Assembly: GCF_001039355.2 (NCBI RefSeq)
Contig: NW_019775303.1
Location: forward strand, 91,664-155,663
Source: Lingula anatina
Taxonomy: Eukaryota; Brachiopoda; Lingulata; Lingulida; Lingulidae
Direction: 5' to 3'
DNA: 64,000 nt
This document shows positions 37,519-54,900 of this stretch, one piece after another. Both the position numbers and the translations under genes were made by a program. Under the pieces are notes generated by a model, which searched no databases, was not told the origin of the DNA, and saw nothing but the letters and a program-made list of their open reading frames with translations. Numbering within the stretch: position 1 is the stretch's first letter; each line of letters begins with the position of its first letter.

Positions 37519-39285
37519 CATTGTCAAAATACTTCTCCTTGTAGAAGTTCTGAAGGCATCCAAAGTTAAATAAAAACAATTTATACATACTTTTTGCTTA
37601 CAAATGATTTTGTTAGCAAGTATATAAAATGGTGCTGGTAATGTAGACGTAATGTAGACACAGCTGCAGTAACTCTGTGTTCACCTGTCATTTGATGCTC
37701 CTATTGGAGAATATACTGCACTAGTAGCCTTGCCAGTATCAAATCTAGGATGAATTATGCTTATTCTGCTTCAAAATTTTCAAGTTTTGATATATAAAAT
37801 AAAATTGGAATGGACAAATATTGATGAAAAGTCTAAAAATCAATTAAGGCTGTTGCATCATGTTATTGGTCACATTCAAGTAATTTATTTGTACTTGCTC
37901 AAAAGAAAGAAAATTAACTTTATTTAAGTTTGTTATGCATGAGTATAAGTTTTTCTCTCATTTAGATATTGTAGTACTGTATGAAATATTTAAAATGAAG
38001 TACAATTTGATGAGATCTTTTATGCATTTTGTTATAAGTACCAAGAAACTCTTCACTGGTCTTGTGTACTTTAAAAATTTAATGATTCAATGATAGTGGT
38101 AATAGCAGTGTACGTAGATGCTGCCATCCAGTTTCAAAAGGATTTTAATTATAATAACAATACACAAGACATTGTGTAATCTTGCTGAAAATGATCTGAT
38201 AATATTCTGCTTCTAGAAACTTGAAGGGATAATGTAGGGGGTTTCAACGTAAAGAAAGTGGTAAATTATTAATTTTCTAAATTTAATCTATTTCATTGAT
38301 AGAAATTAGCAAAGTTGCTGGTGCCATTTTGATATATATATATCCTGTTGCTTATTGGCTTCTCTCCATTACGTTCCTTATCCAAGAGATTATATTTATT
38401 TTTTTCAGTTCGGACTTAAAGCTGAATGAACAGTAATGTGCATGTACACTTTTATTTGTGCAAAAATGTTGTGTGGTGTTATTGGAAATTATATATATTT
38501 ACATATATTGTCTGAAAACAAATTGTTGTTATAAATTGTTGTTAAGTGCCTATTTTCAAGAATGATGTTTTCACCAATATGTACTAGTACATTTAGTAGT
38601 CAAGTTACATTTTGGTATTTATATAATCAAAATGGTCATATGTAAAACACTTTCATATCCATTTTTTTCAAAGATCTTGAATTTTATGTTTTACTGGTAC
38701 TTTGATATCCGTATATGTGTGTATCAGCTTTTTTGACTGGGTGCCCAATAAAACATTTTGCCCCATATCCATGCAGTTTGTTTCATTTTATCAGAGAGTA
38801 AAGAAAACAGTTATGGTATGCTATTTATCTCCAGCCTGTCTCCAGTCCAAAGTATTATTTTTATTATGTTTACATAAGGGTAACCATCATGGCCTGATTC
38901 AATCTGGTTTTGAATCAAATTCTGCATTTGTTTATAGCTAAACCAAAACTTTTCAAAATCTTGATCTGATGTAGCAATTTGCAACTCATCTTGTGTCTCA
39001 AAAAAATTGGTCCTGTTTTTGTATTTTTACCGATAAGTACACCTATTTTACCGTCAATGCCACAAAAATATACTAAAAGAGAAGTAAACCGAGCACTTGT
39101 TTAATATGATATTGCATTGGGAGAGACAGGACTTGGAGGTGTTGTGATTGTGTTAGTGGCACAATACAATACACCAATTGGATCTCTATAATTAGTCAGT
39201 GCTGACTCCTAAGTTACCCATTTCCGGCCGGCAAGTGACATATCCATTTCCTGGAGTTTAATAATTATTTAAAGTACTGTGCACG
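37519..39285. other. LMF2 3' UTR, intergenic, MTPN upstream region
   Basis: Contains the LMF2 polyadenylation signal (37569-37574), the diverged repeat at 38198-38513 and the MTPN promoter/5' UTR near the right end. No additional gene is recognised; the 79-codon frame at 38702-38941 has no known features. Confidence 0.6.
38198..38513. repeat. Diverged copy of the LMF2 intron 13 repeat
   Basis: Begins GCTTCTAGAAACTTGAAGGG-like sequence at about 38206 and ends near ATTGGAAATTATATA, matching 35680-35985 with many substitutions. The coding exon that follows the intronic copy (exon 14) is absent here. Confidence 0.65.
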
Positions 39286-39998
39286 ATGAGTGACTTTGTG
39301 TGGAGTATCAAAAATGGGGATTTAGAAAAAGTCAAAGAATGCGTTGAAATTTCGGTGAGTTTTTACATAAATCAGTTTGTCCTTAACTTACAGAATGCAA
39401 GGATGGCAACACCCATCTTCTACATACAGTAGATACTGTACGGTAGAACTTCTAAAAGTCTCCCTCTCACATACTCGTGGATGCTTACTTGATGAGTTAT
39501 TCATTTCATTAATTTTGGGGAGGATCTAAGTTGTCAAGAACATATCACATCAGTCTAAACTGTTGCGGACTTGGGGATCGTCAATGTCAATTCTGCTATA
39601 ATATAAGCGTATTTATACCATTATAGCAGTAATAATACTGTTACTGTTACTGTAAAAGTATACGTATCCATACGTACATGTTGTAGCCATCGTGCGTACG
39701 GGGCCGTAGCGATAGTCCGAAGGTTCAATAGTCCGAAGGTTCATTGGTCCGAATGTTCACTATAGAACCTTCGGACCAATGAACCCTCGATTAAAAAATC
39801 AATGAAAATGTTACCACTTTTCGGACCAATGAACCTTCGGACCAATGAACCTTCGGACTATCGAGACGCCCCCGTGCGTACATGTATGAGCTTCCAAATA
39901 TAGATATTGACAATGACACACTTATAGTGCTTATAGCCATGTTATTCACTCTTGTATGTACATGTATGAGCCTCCAAATGCAGATAAAGGCAATAGCA

Positions 39999-40047
<49 letters not shown>

Positions 40048-42325
40048 AAAGTAAAAGTATATATATTGATGGATATTTATGAAGAGGTACAGAGGAAAAT
40101 ACATATGTAACAACTCGAGATAAGCAGATATCAGTGCAGGGCACTGTGTATGTACTAGTAGTTTTGAAAATTACTGTTTAATAAACACACAAATGACAAG
40201 GATAAACTGTTGCAAAAGTCTTAACAGTTAATTTGGTTAAACTGGAGGGGAATTATATATGTTAAAGTGTTTAACTGTAGACCACACATGTAGCGGAGAG
40301 CAACACATTAATTCCATGACTTTATAATCAGTTGTCCTCTCCATGACAAACTAAGGGTGCTTTCCCAGAGATTTAGATCGATCCAAAGATTAAGTTTTAT
40401 ATCGACCTAACTCCCTGGGGGTTCACGCTAAATTGCAGTCAGCCGAGCGGACACCATAGTTAATTACCCCCTTACAGCGTTTAGTAGGCAGGACAGACGC
40501 TTAAGCCGGCCAAGCTGACAGTAATCTAGTGAGACTCCCCACAGGGATACATCGATCTAAAAATCTATGGAAATGGGGTGTAAGACTGGGTTCCCATACC
40601 TAGATCAATCTAACAGGATTGAACCATCGCCAAGGGGTTTCTCACTAAATGGCTTTCAGCTTAAGCAGTTTAGATGTCTGACTTGCCTACTGAAGCTGCT
40701 AAACAATAATTAATTACCCCCTAGCAGCTTGAGTAGACGTGACAGACATTTAAGCCGCTGAAGTTGATAGCAATTTAGCGAGAATCCTCTCTAAGATAGA
40801 TCAATCCACAGTTAGTATGATATGGCCTAGGAATGGTCCCGAAATATATATATGGCATTTGAATGTTGACCATAAACCTACATGTACATGAACATTCCTT
40901 GTCAGCCAGCTCATTGGGTTTAAGGTTATTATAGTGTAGGTCATACATGTATGTATTCTTATGCAAGCTAAATGCACCATAATCATTGTAAAAGAAATTT
41001 CATTCAAATGACCTTTTTTCAGAAGTGTGATGTAAACAGTGAAGTTGATGGAAGATACCCAATTCACTTTGCATCAGATTATGGACAGCTGAGTGTTATT
41101 GAATACTTAATTTCCAAAGGTGCTAAGGTTGATGTAAGTAAAAGGCCTTTCCTTTCATATCTATTCTTGATTTGTGTATTTAAGACTTATTGAAATAAAT
41201 TCATCCAGTTTAACAAGACAAAAGTGCTGATCAAAGATGTATCAAGTGCCATTGTTGATAAAACCCAGTAAAGACAGGAATTTAAACTAACAATAAAATG
41301 ATATCCAGAGATTTTTACTCTGATGCTTTATCTGTTACATAAGTTTCAAAAAATGGAAAGCTGTGTGAATCTGCAAATATCATGGTTTCCCACTTCTCAA
41401 AGCAAGTGTAGTATAACTGTAGGTGATTTTAATATTCCTTGACTAGTGTCCTTCAGATAATAAGAGTCTGTGTCCTGGGAATGCTCAATGTTGTATGTCT
41501 AGCTCTGGGTTAAGACGGCAGGTGTTCATAAGCTAATTTTGCAGTCAATTCCCTTTATTGCTTTTATTTTACAATTTCTTTTTTATAAAGACATTTGTAA
41601 ATATGTGTGCTTTTAAAGGCCCTACTTACAATAAGAACAAAAAGGTCATGCCTCAGTCATTAAAGAATATCTCTTACAGGTGATGTTGAGGCAAGTGAGT
41701 CATTCAATTCACTCTTAAACAAGCATGCCACTTTGCATGCTGCAGGGGTACAAGCATGGCTTTTTTTTTTCATGAGAGTATAATCAGTCAGCATTTTTGC
41801 TTTTAAATTTTTAGAGGCTGATACTTGGAAAAGGACATTTACAAAAATATTCCCTGTTCTTTTTTCCTTAGGTTAATGATAAACATGGCATTTCCCCACT
41901 TCTAGCTGCAATCTGGGAAGGTCACACAGAATGTGTAAAATTACTAATAGAAAAGGTATGTACATTTTGTCATCATTTTTAGATACTAGTTAACTATATA
42001 AAGTAAACTGAGCTGATAAAGGTCACACATTCAAATTTGTTCCATATCTTTAAGTGGTTCTCACAACCAAAGCAACATACAGTTAGGCATCATTTGGTCT
42101 TTCACATTATCCAGTGCAGAAATATTTTTCAATGGTGGTCCAAGATTTTTTTTTTTTTAGGGACTGATGATTTTAACTGTTGCCTTCAATATATCATAAG
42201 TTTTCTAGCAAAATTTGAAGTTCAATTTATTCTTATAGGGTGCCAAGAAAGATGGCAAAGCACCAGACGGCCAGTCCTATGCAGCTTGTGCCGAAAAAGA
42301 TGACATTAAAGCTCTTTTGCGATGA
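39286..42325 (+). CDS. MTPN: Myotrophin, ankyrin-repeat protein
   Basis: Four exons, all phase 0: 39286-39354, 41023-41133, 41872-41955, 42239-42325; 116 aa (human 118). The start [18 protein letters not shown] matches the myotrophin N-terminus. Ankyrin repeats follow: [20 protein letters not shown] and [21 protein letters not shown], then a [14 protein letters not shown] cap and the C-terminal IKALLR. Known myotrophin binds actin capping protein (as V-1) and sequesters it, and is also linked to NF-kappaB in heart. The protein is entirely ankyrin fold, cytosolic, without signal peptide. AATAAA is at 42892-42897, so the 3' UTR is about 570 nt. Assignment is firm from length and start. Confidence 0.93.
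39700..39873. mobile_element. 174-bp foldback MITE with 8-bp TSD, copy 2
   Basis: Same length and ends as 13020-13193. Perfect 8-bp flanking duplication GTGCGTAC at 39692-39699 and 39874-39881, different from the first copy, which proves independent insertion. It lies in MTPN intron 1. The two copies differ at a few positions, so the family was active recently. Confidence 0.88.
40003..40045. repeat. (TA)n microsatellite in MTPN intron 1
   Basis: About 20 TA units. Frames of 66 and 117 codons overlapping it on the two strands are repeat artefacts. Confidence 0.95.
40355..40580 (+). mobile_element. Foldback MITE (TTTAGATCGAT family), copy A
   Basis: About 226 bp with ends GGGTGCTTTCCCAGAG and the inverse of CTATGGAAATGGGGTG, and inner arms rich in AGATCGATCTAAA. 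Internal palindrome includes CTCCCTGGGGGTTCACGCTAAA and TAATCTAGTGAGACTCCCCA. TAA flanks both sides. It lies in MTPN intron 1; related copies occur at 40586, 42938, 60215 and 62799. Confidence 0.8.
40586..40812. mobile_element. Foldback MITE (TTTAGATCGAT family), diverged copy B
   Basis: Directly downstream of copy A, a strongly diverged relative: it keeps TTCCCATACCTAGATCAATC at the start, AATTAATTACCCCCTAGCAG in the middle and GATAGATCAATCCACAG at the end. The boundaries are approximate. Confidence 0.6.
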
Positions 42326-42937
42326 ACAAAGTGACCTTTGAAGAATATTCAGTGACAGATGACACTCATGTTATACTGTTAATGACATTCATGTCACATC
42401 CAATGATGGCAGTTTGCATTGCCTGGTGATATCTATACAACATCATGCAAGAGTTCAGAAGTGGTGCATTCATGATGGAATATTTTATGATAATGACAAA
42501 TCATCATATTTAGACAAGAAAATCTATCAGTATTGTGCAATAGATGTATTGTCTTGAGCAATTCAAATGTAAATGAATGTCATGATGGAAAAAGAAAAAT
42601 GCTACATTATTAAAATTGTCTATAATTTTCACGAAGTTCCTTTTAGTGTGCTACGTTGCCTTTGCCTCAGTAGTGTATTCTTAAAAGATAGTCACAGCAC
42701 TTTGGAACACTCAAATCTGGTGAAGTTGCTTATATATTCCAATGAAACAGTTTGCTTATGGACCAATGTAAATATTGTAGACTCCAGAGAAGTGGATTGC
42801 CAAGGAGGTTAATATTAAGTATATAATGTAGTTGACGAAAACAGCAATTTTGAGACTTGTGTATGCAGGCTACGCTTGCTCGTTTTGCAGTAATAAAAAT
42901 GCTCACTCTAAGCAAGACTTAATTTATACAATTTTAA

Positions 42938-43162
42938 GGTGCTTTCCCAGAGATTTAGATCGATCTAAAGATTAAGTTTTAGATCGACCTAACTCCCTGG
43001 GGGTTCACGCTAAATTGCAGTCAGCCGAGCGGGCACCATAGTTAATTACCCCCTTACAGCTTTTAGTAGGCGGGACAGACGCTTAAGCCGGCCAAGCTGA
43101 CAGTAATCTAGTGAGACTCCCCACAGGGATAGATCGATCTAAAAATCTATGGAAATGGGGTG
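42938..43162 (+). mobile_element. Foldback MITE (TTTAGATCGAT family), copy C
   Basis: Nearly identical to copy A. Flanked by TTAA on both sides (42934-42937 and 43163-43166). It lies between the convergent 3' ends of MTPN and RPS16, just past the MTPN polyadenylation signal. Confidence 0.85.
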
Positions 43163-43550
43163 TTAATGTTTTTCTTAGTATTTTTTCCTACAGCTAATCA
43201 ATAACATTTCAACTGGAACCAGAATTTTAAGTTTCCAAACTGACCTGTCATAGTGATTAGTCTGCAAATCTTTAACCATTTTATACTACTGACAAAACGT
43301 TCTCACAAACACGTAAATGCACTTAACTGACCCTATAAATGGTAAAAGGAACCTAAAATCATTGTTTGCAGTTTATGTGCCAATAAGATAGAGGGATAAT
43401 ACTATGAGAACTTTTAACTAACATCTCGTTTGTATGCACAGGTTTCTTTATCATAAAATAAAAGAAAATCTGTTTAGTATTTTTTTCACTTTATTTCCAT
43501 TTTTAGTTTCTTTTAAACATAGTCCATGTTCATATTTGATACGACAGTTC

Positions 43551-45677
<2,127 letters not shown>

Positions 45678-45797
45678 CCTACAATACAAAACATAAAGTA
45701 AACGTCACGGGAGATCGTTTATTGGAAATGATAACATTAATTCAATGCCCAATTACAGAATTATCACGTAAAAAGGGTAGCTTTTTTGGCTTGATAC

Positions 45798-45842
45798 CTA
45801 TTTGAGTGTGGCAATGGCCTCCACAGTGCTTAAAAGAGGAAG
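45798..45842 (-). promoter_or_regulatory. RPS16: Candidate RPS16 non-coding first exon with 5' TOP start
   Basis: On the minus strand the sequence reads CTTCCTCTTTTAAGC near 45842 and ends CAAATAG^GTATCA at 45798. A C followed by an unbroken pyrimidine run is the terminal oligopyrimidine start expected of ribosomal-protein mRNAs. Joining to the acceptor just before the RPS16 ATG gives a short 5' UTR. The start site is inferred, not observed. Confidence 0.5.
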
Positions 45843-46588
45843 TTAACAGGGTTGTCCTGAGTGGAATCAAAGTATTTTACTCTCAAATCCAAATTTTATT
45901 TCAAAGTCTATTTGAACATTTAAATGATACATCATGGAAAATTATAGAATTTTGTTAATAAACAAAGAAAAAAATTTCATCATTTAGCAAATTCGGTACT
46001 AAAAATATTCTTTGAATTTTCTCATTAAGAGAGTATAAGAATTGAACAGGAAGTGACTACATGCCACAACAAGCCTCGTATTCGGTTATTATATCTTCAA
46101 TTGAGCGGTTAACACAACACGACCTGAGCGATGTAGGGGGGCAAGGTCACGTAAATCTCAAACAAATTTTCGCGGGAAATATTTCTCTGCTGAAAGGTGA
46201 GTTGAAAAACAAGCGCTTTATTCACCAAATAGCGGTAAACGTTTTTGCATTTATCTTACTTGCTGAAATATTATGATGCTACTTTGACTTTTTTAATTTT
46301 TTTATTTAGAAGATAGTGACAGACAGAGAAATAAATGTTACTGTTATATTCTCCTCCCCAGACAAATTTGAACTTAGTCAGAGTCGGTATTCGGCTAGTT
46401 TTTTTTTTTTAATTTTTACAATTTCATTTTTAGCATTCATAATTTGTTATTAGTGGCAACTGTAGTGCATGGTTTCATCATTAAAAACTTTCATTATCTA
46501 TCAGCAGTTTTGTTTATTCTACTCTGTAATTTAAAGGCAGCTTTTCAACCAAGGCACCTCTCACCCAGCACCTCTTCCTCCAAACAAA
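45843..46588. promoter_or_regulatory. RPS16-TYMS divergent promoter and TYMS 5' UTR
   Basis: The two genes start about 900 bp apart and point away from each other. On the plus strand a donor AAAG^GTGAGT ends at 46196 and an acceptor TTTAAAG opens at 46537, suggesting a non-coding TYMS exon 1 ending at 46196. A frame starting ATG at 46061 lies in that exon; it is not in frame with TYMS and would act as an upstream ORF if transcribed. Confidence 0.5.
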
Positions 46589-50567
<3,979 letters not shown>

Positions 50568-50798
50568 TTTGTTAGAGAACAATACTGTCCATCTCCTCAC
50601 TACAATCAGTTAGTGGTCTTTGGATTTCCTCACTAATTGACCATGAAGTTAGTTATGACCAGTGTTAGAAATTAAGGCTGGACCGTCTGCCTGGGGCTAA
50701 GAACTTTCAGAATGGGCTGAGAAGTTTTCCCACTCGGCAGACATTCAGTCCAGCTACTTTTCAAGATGGACTTGCGGTCCAGCAACTAATTTTCCTAA

Positions 50799-51010
50799 GG
50801 GTCCCTTTACGCTGGACGGCGTCCTTTCAGCATCCAGCAGTACGGACCCATTTGAGAGTTAAAAAATTATAATACTTTACGTGCCGACAACTGGCCGATC
50901 ATTGAGCATTCATTCTGATACAAAATCGGTGCTCGTGTCTCCTTATTAAGACCACAGCGATGCCAAATTACATGGTCGCAGAAAGGACGCCGTCTAGTGT
51001 AAAGGGGGTA
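50799..51010. mobile_element. Foldback MITE with about 28-bp terminal inverted repeats
   Basis: Left end GGGTCCCTTTACGCTGGACG with GCGTCCTTTC following; right end GAAAGGACGCCGTCTAGTG with TAAAGGGGG following, clearly inverted. The interior is not coding. It lies 230 bp past the TYMS stop, before its polyadenylation signals, so it is probably part of the TYMS 3' UTR. Confidence 0.7.
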
Positions 51011-51923
51011 TAAGAGGCAAACACTTGTTATGACCAAGACCATAATAAGTTGTTGATTTCAACTTGACCCCGTTCCCTATGCAAAGATGGTTTACAAAGA
51101 CGTGTGTTTACAAAGTATTTCACTTTTTGTGTTGAGAGCACCTCTCATTTTCTGATACGCATACAAAGCTGATGAATCTTGTTAGATCTGAAGAAAACTT
51201 GTTATAAATATGTGCAGGGAACTTGAACCTGAAAAACATAATGATGCCCTTTAAATGTTAGGGATTAATCTCGTTTTTGAGAGAAAGCTTTATAAGTGGT
51301 ATTTAGCCAATTCTTTCATAATTACCACATAAAGGTTTTTATTAGATCTGGTTTAGGTTAAGGTGTTTGTGTAGTTCTAATATAATCCACCAAAATATGT
51401 TTCAGTTTTAAATACAGAAAGATTGCACAGTAACATGATTTTACCAATGCTAGTTTGTAGTATCTTTTGACCAATTCTATGTTTAAAATAATAAAAAATT
51501 TTCCCATTATTTCATAAAGACTTTGTGCTCTTAGTTTTTTCCAAAGTGAAAAGTCCAGATTATATTAAGTTTCTAATATAAATGAATAAAATATTTTAAA
51601 GTTTGTGTACATCCTAATTTTTCCAGTTCTAAATAATATACTGGGAGCCATACAAATAAAGCAGTTACTTAACTTCATATTTTACAAAGAGAAATGCATT
51701 TTGAAAGGAAAATTTTAATAAATTTACTGCCCCTCAACCTGGAAGATTTACAGAAATTCTAACCTACATGATTTTAAAAAATCTAGAAGTTCACACTTGA
51801 CTCCACATTCCAATATCTGCAATGCAATGAGTCCAGAAAATGAAATCCACATGCTCAATCTTTTTCTCTTCTGCTGTTCACATTCATTCATGGTAATGAT
51901 TTTGATGAAAAGAATAACGACTG

Positions 51924-54900
51924 TTATGACATGTCTGCATCTTCACTACTGGTTTCAAGTCTATGATTCATTTCTATTCCTGATAATGGCACAGTTGCAC
52001 CTGTTTCAGTCTGAAATATAAAAAAAAATTATGTAAGCAGTGAAATAAACCTTGCAATTAATTTCATATTTGATTGTTGTACGCACAGTGTGTGCCTTTA
52101 ACATGATTTTGAATTCACCTTGGTTATAAAATAAAAACACTTTGTATTCTTTTATCTTACAAGTTGCTGAATAGATCACATCTCATCTGGGAGAAATATC
52201 AAACTGCAATAATGTTTTATATTAATTAACATCAGTAAGGCATTCCAATGACATAAATAATGTTTTGTGTCAAAGATACATGTGATGAACAAAATAAAAT
52301 TGACATAAATATGAGACACTTTGTACAGGAATTTCACAGAAAAAATATAGCAGACAAATCAAGTTAATACATCTTGGTGTAAATACCTACCTGAAAGAGG
52401 ACCCTCCTTTCAGGACAATTTGAACTCATGTGTGCTCTACAAAACCTCTCATGGTCCCCACAACATACCGCTGTGGAATCAAATGAGGATTCAGCACCAT
52501 CAGAAAGTTTATTAGGAGAAGCAAAAGGATTTTGAACATTTTCAAGTTTATGTGGACTAGCACAGCCAACGCCTTCAAACTGTGATAATTGTTGTGTTAC
52601 ACCAAGTAAACCACCTTCATCTACTGCTAGTATAACCCATATAACATCTGTAAAAAAAGGAAATTGGCTAAATTTCATCCTCACGCATTGTCAAATCAAA
52701 TTCATTGAAAATCTATTTTATCTGTCAATGACTGTTTTAATTTCTTAAATTTATTTCAAACATTTCTTCTGCTTCATGTAACCAATAAATCAACTGCGAT
52801 GCATACATACAGTCCATTCAAATTACACAACAGAAGAATTAATTTTGTAGTTTTCAACTGAAATTTCACTGACTGCATTTCAGAAGCAGACTTTTTGAAA
52901 GTTTTAAGCTGGTAAAGTTTTTTTCTTTTGGTTTGTTCATTTGTATCCACTCGATTAACATTTATGCTTCATAAATTATTGGACTTCACAAAAGCAATTA
53001 CAACATTCAATTATGATTATTATTAGTATTATCATTGTAAAATCTGTGGTATATAAAAAGTCAATTACCTCCAAAATACATTCCAGTTGGTGTAGTCATC
53101 CTCCATTTCCCTTGATATGTCCCCACGGCTGAAGGACTAAACATCTCTATACTAACATCAGTCATCTCTCCAGGCCTCAATGGCTCTACTACAGCCCTCT
53201 CCACATTGCCCAGCTGATCTCCACTAATAAACTTTAGGGCACATAGAGGTGGCCACTGTTCATCCCCTGAAATGATACAAATTTGAAGGTTTAGACTTCT
53301 CATCTTGGAAAGAAACTGTGCTCTACAAACAAATTTGCTCAAAAATTATTTTTTTCAATCTTATTCATGGTTTCCAAAATTTCACCATGACAATTCTTTT
53401 AAAAAGTAAAAGCTGAAAACATACTATTTTAGATGAAGACCGTTTTCAAATCTAAGAGAAAGTTTTTTTTTAAAACTGAAATGCTGATCTGGATGTAATT
53501 CAACTAGACAACATTCAGGCTTCATTCACATGGAAAGTCTATTTTCTAAATTGTATTTTCTATTCATGGTATGTTTTGTGATCACGGTCTGTGCCCTGAA
53601 TATCCCGCGGCGTGATTACTGGCAGCGTGAGCCAGTTACTTATACAAAGCTGTAATTAATTCTCAGCTGTGCTCGTAGGAGATTCTGATACCTTGACGCA
53701 TGCGCAGTAGTATCTCTAAGCTGTGGAGTTCATCGGTTTAGGTGTGACGACTCAAACATACAGACGCGAAATATGCACAAAATCGACAAACACATTTTTC
53801 AAAGCAATCGCGGTCGCCATTAACTTGCTAAATTCCTACTGCTTATGCGTCAAGGTATCAGAATCTCCTCCGAGCACAGCTGAGAATTAATTACAGCTTT
53901 GTATAAGTAACTGGCTCGTGCTGCCAGTAATTACGCCGCGGGATATTCAGGGCACAGACCGTGATCACTAAACATACCGCGAATAGAAAATAGAATTTAG
54001 AAAATAGACTTTCCATGTGAATGAAGCCTCAGTCCCACAGTTATATCCATCATCTACACCAATTCCACTTAAACCCTATGGTACGAACTCACATTTTTGG
54101 GGTTTTATATGAGATGGTCAGTCAACTGCAGGTTTTTTTCATATCAGCAATGAAGAGATTAACAGCTGTTCATTATAAAACAGCAACTAACAAGTCATGA
54201 TGCCTGTCAGTTAATGTCTTGTTCACATCACTTATTAAGAAAACTGCCTTAATTAAACAAGGCAGCAAAGCTGTCAAATGTACAGACAAAGAACAGAAAA
54301 TAAAGATGCAAATAAGTGAAAAATTAAATTTTCACAAAAAACTGTTAAATTGCCAGAAAAATTTACCAAACAGACTGCGTTGCCTATTGAAGCTGTATGT
54401 TAGACCCATGTTTCTTTCCTGTAAGTTTGAGAACAGTAAGTGACATGATTTCCCTTAAATGGTCATCATAGGAGCAGTGCCCAAAATAGGGGTTTCTTCA
54501 AATTTTGATGCAACATTACATAATGTTTAACAGCATAATGACAATCAAATGTTATTAATAAAATATTAGTAACATGGACATTCAGAAAATGTGACAAGCA
54601 AAAGTCTTCAAGATCATGGAACTTTAAAGTCACACCTTGAAAATGCCAATATGTGAAAAATTAAATTTTCACAAAAAACTGTTTAACTGCCAAAANTATA
54701 TTTTAAAACATTTATTTTGTTACATTGGCAATTTACAATATTTATGTAAACAATGATTTTTTAATCTTATATCTATTTTGGACTATGCTATACCTGTATT
54801 CTGAATCCTCCACGTTTTTACAAATTTAATATTTGGTGGCACAGACTCTCCTTCTCCTATTGTGATGTCGCGTACTAAAGACATACTGGGAAGCTTATCT

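Noticed and set aside
39791-40144. 117-codon minus frame and 66-codon plus frame
   Set aside because: They arise from a MITE and a TA microsatellite in MTPN intron 1.
46061-46276. 71-codon frame as an N-terminal part of TYMS
   Set aside because: Spliced to the acceptor at 46537 it enters the wrong frame for TYMS; better read as upstream ORF or chance.
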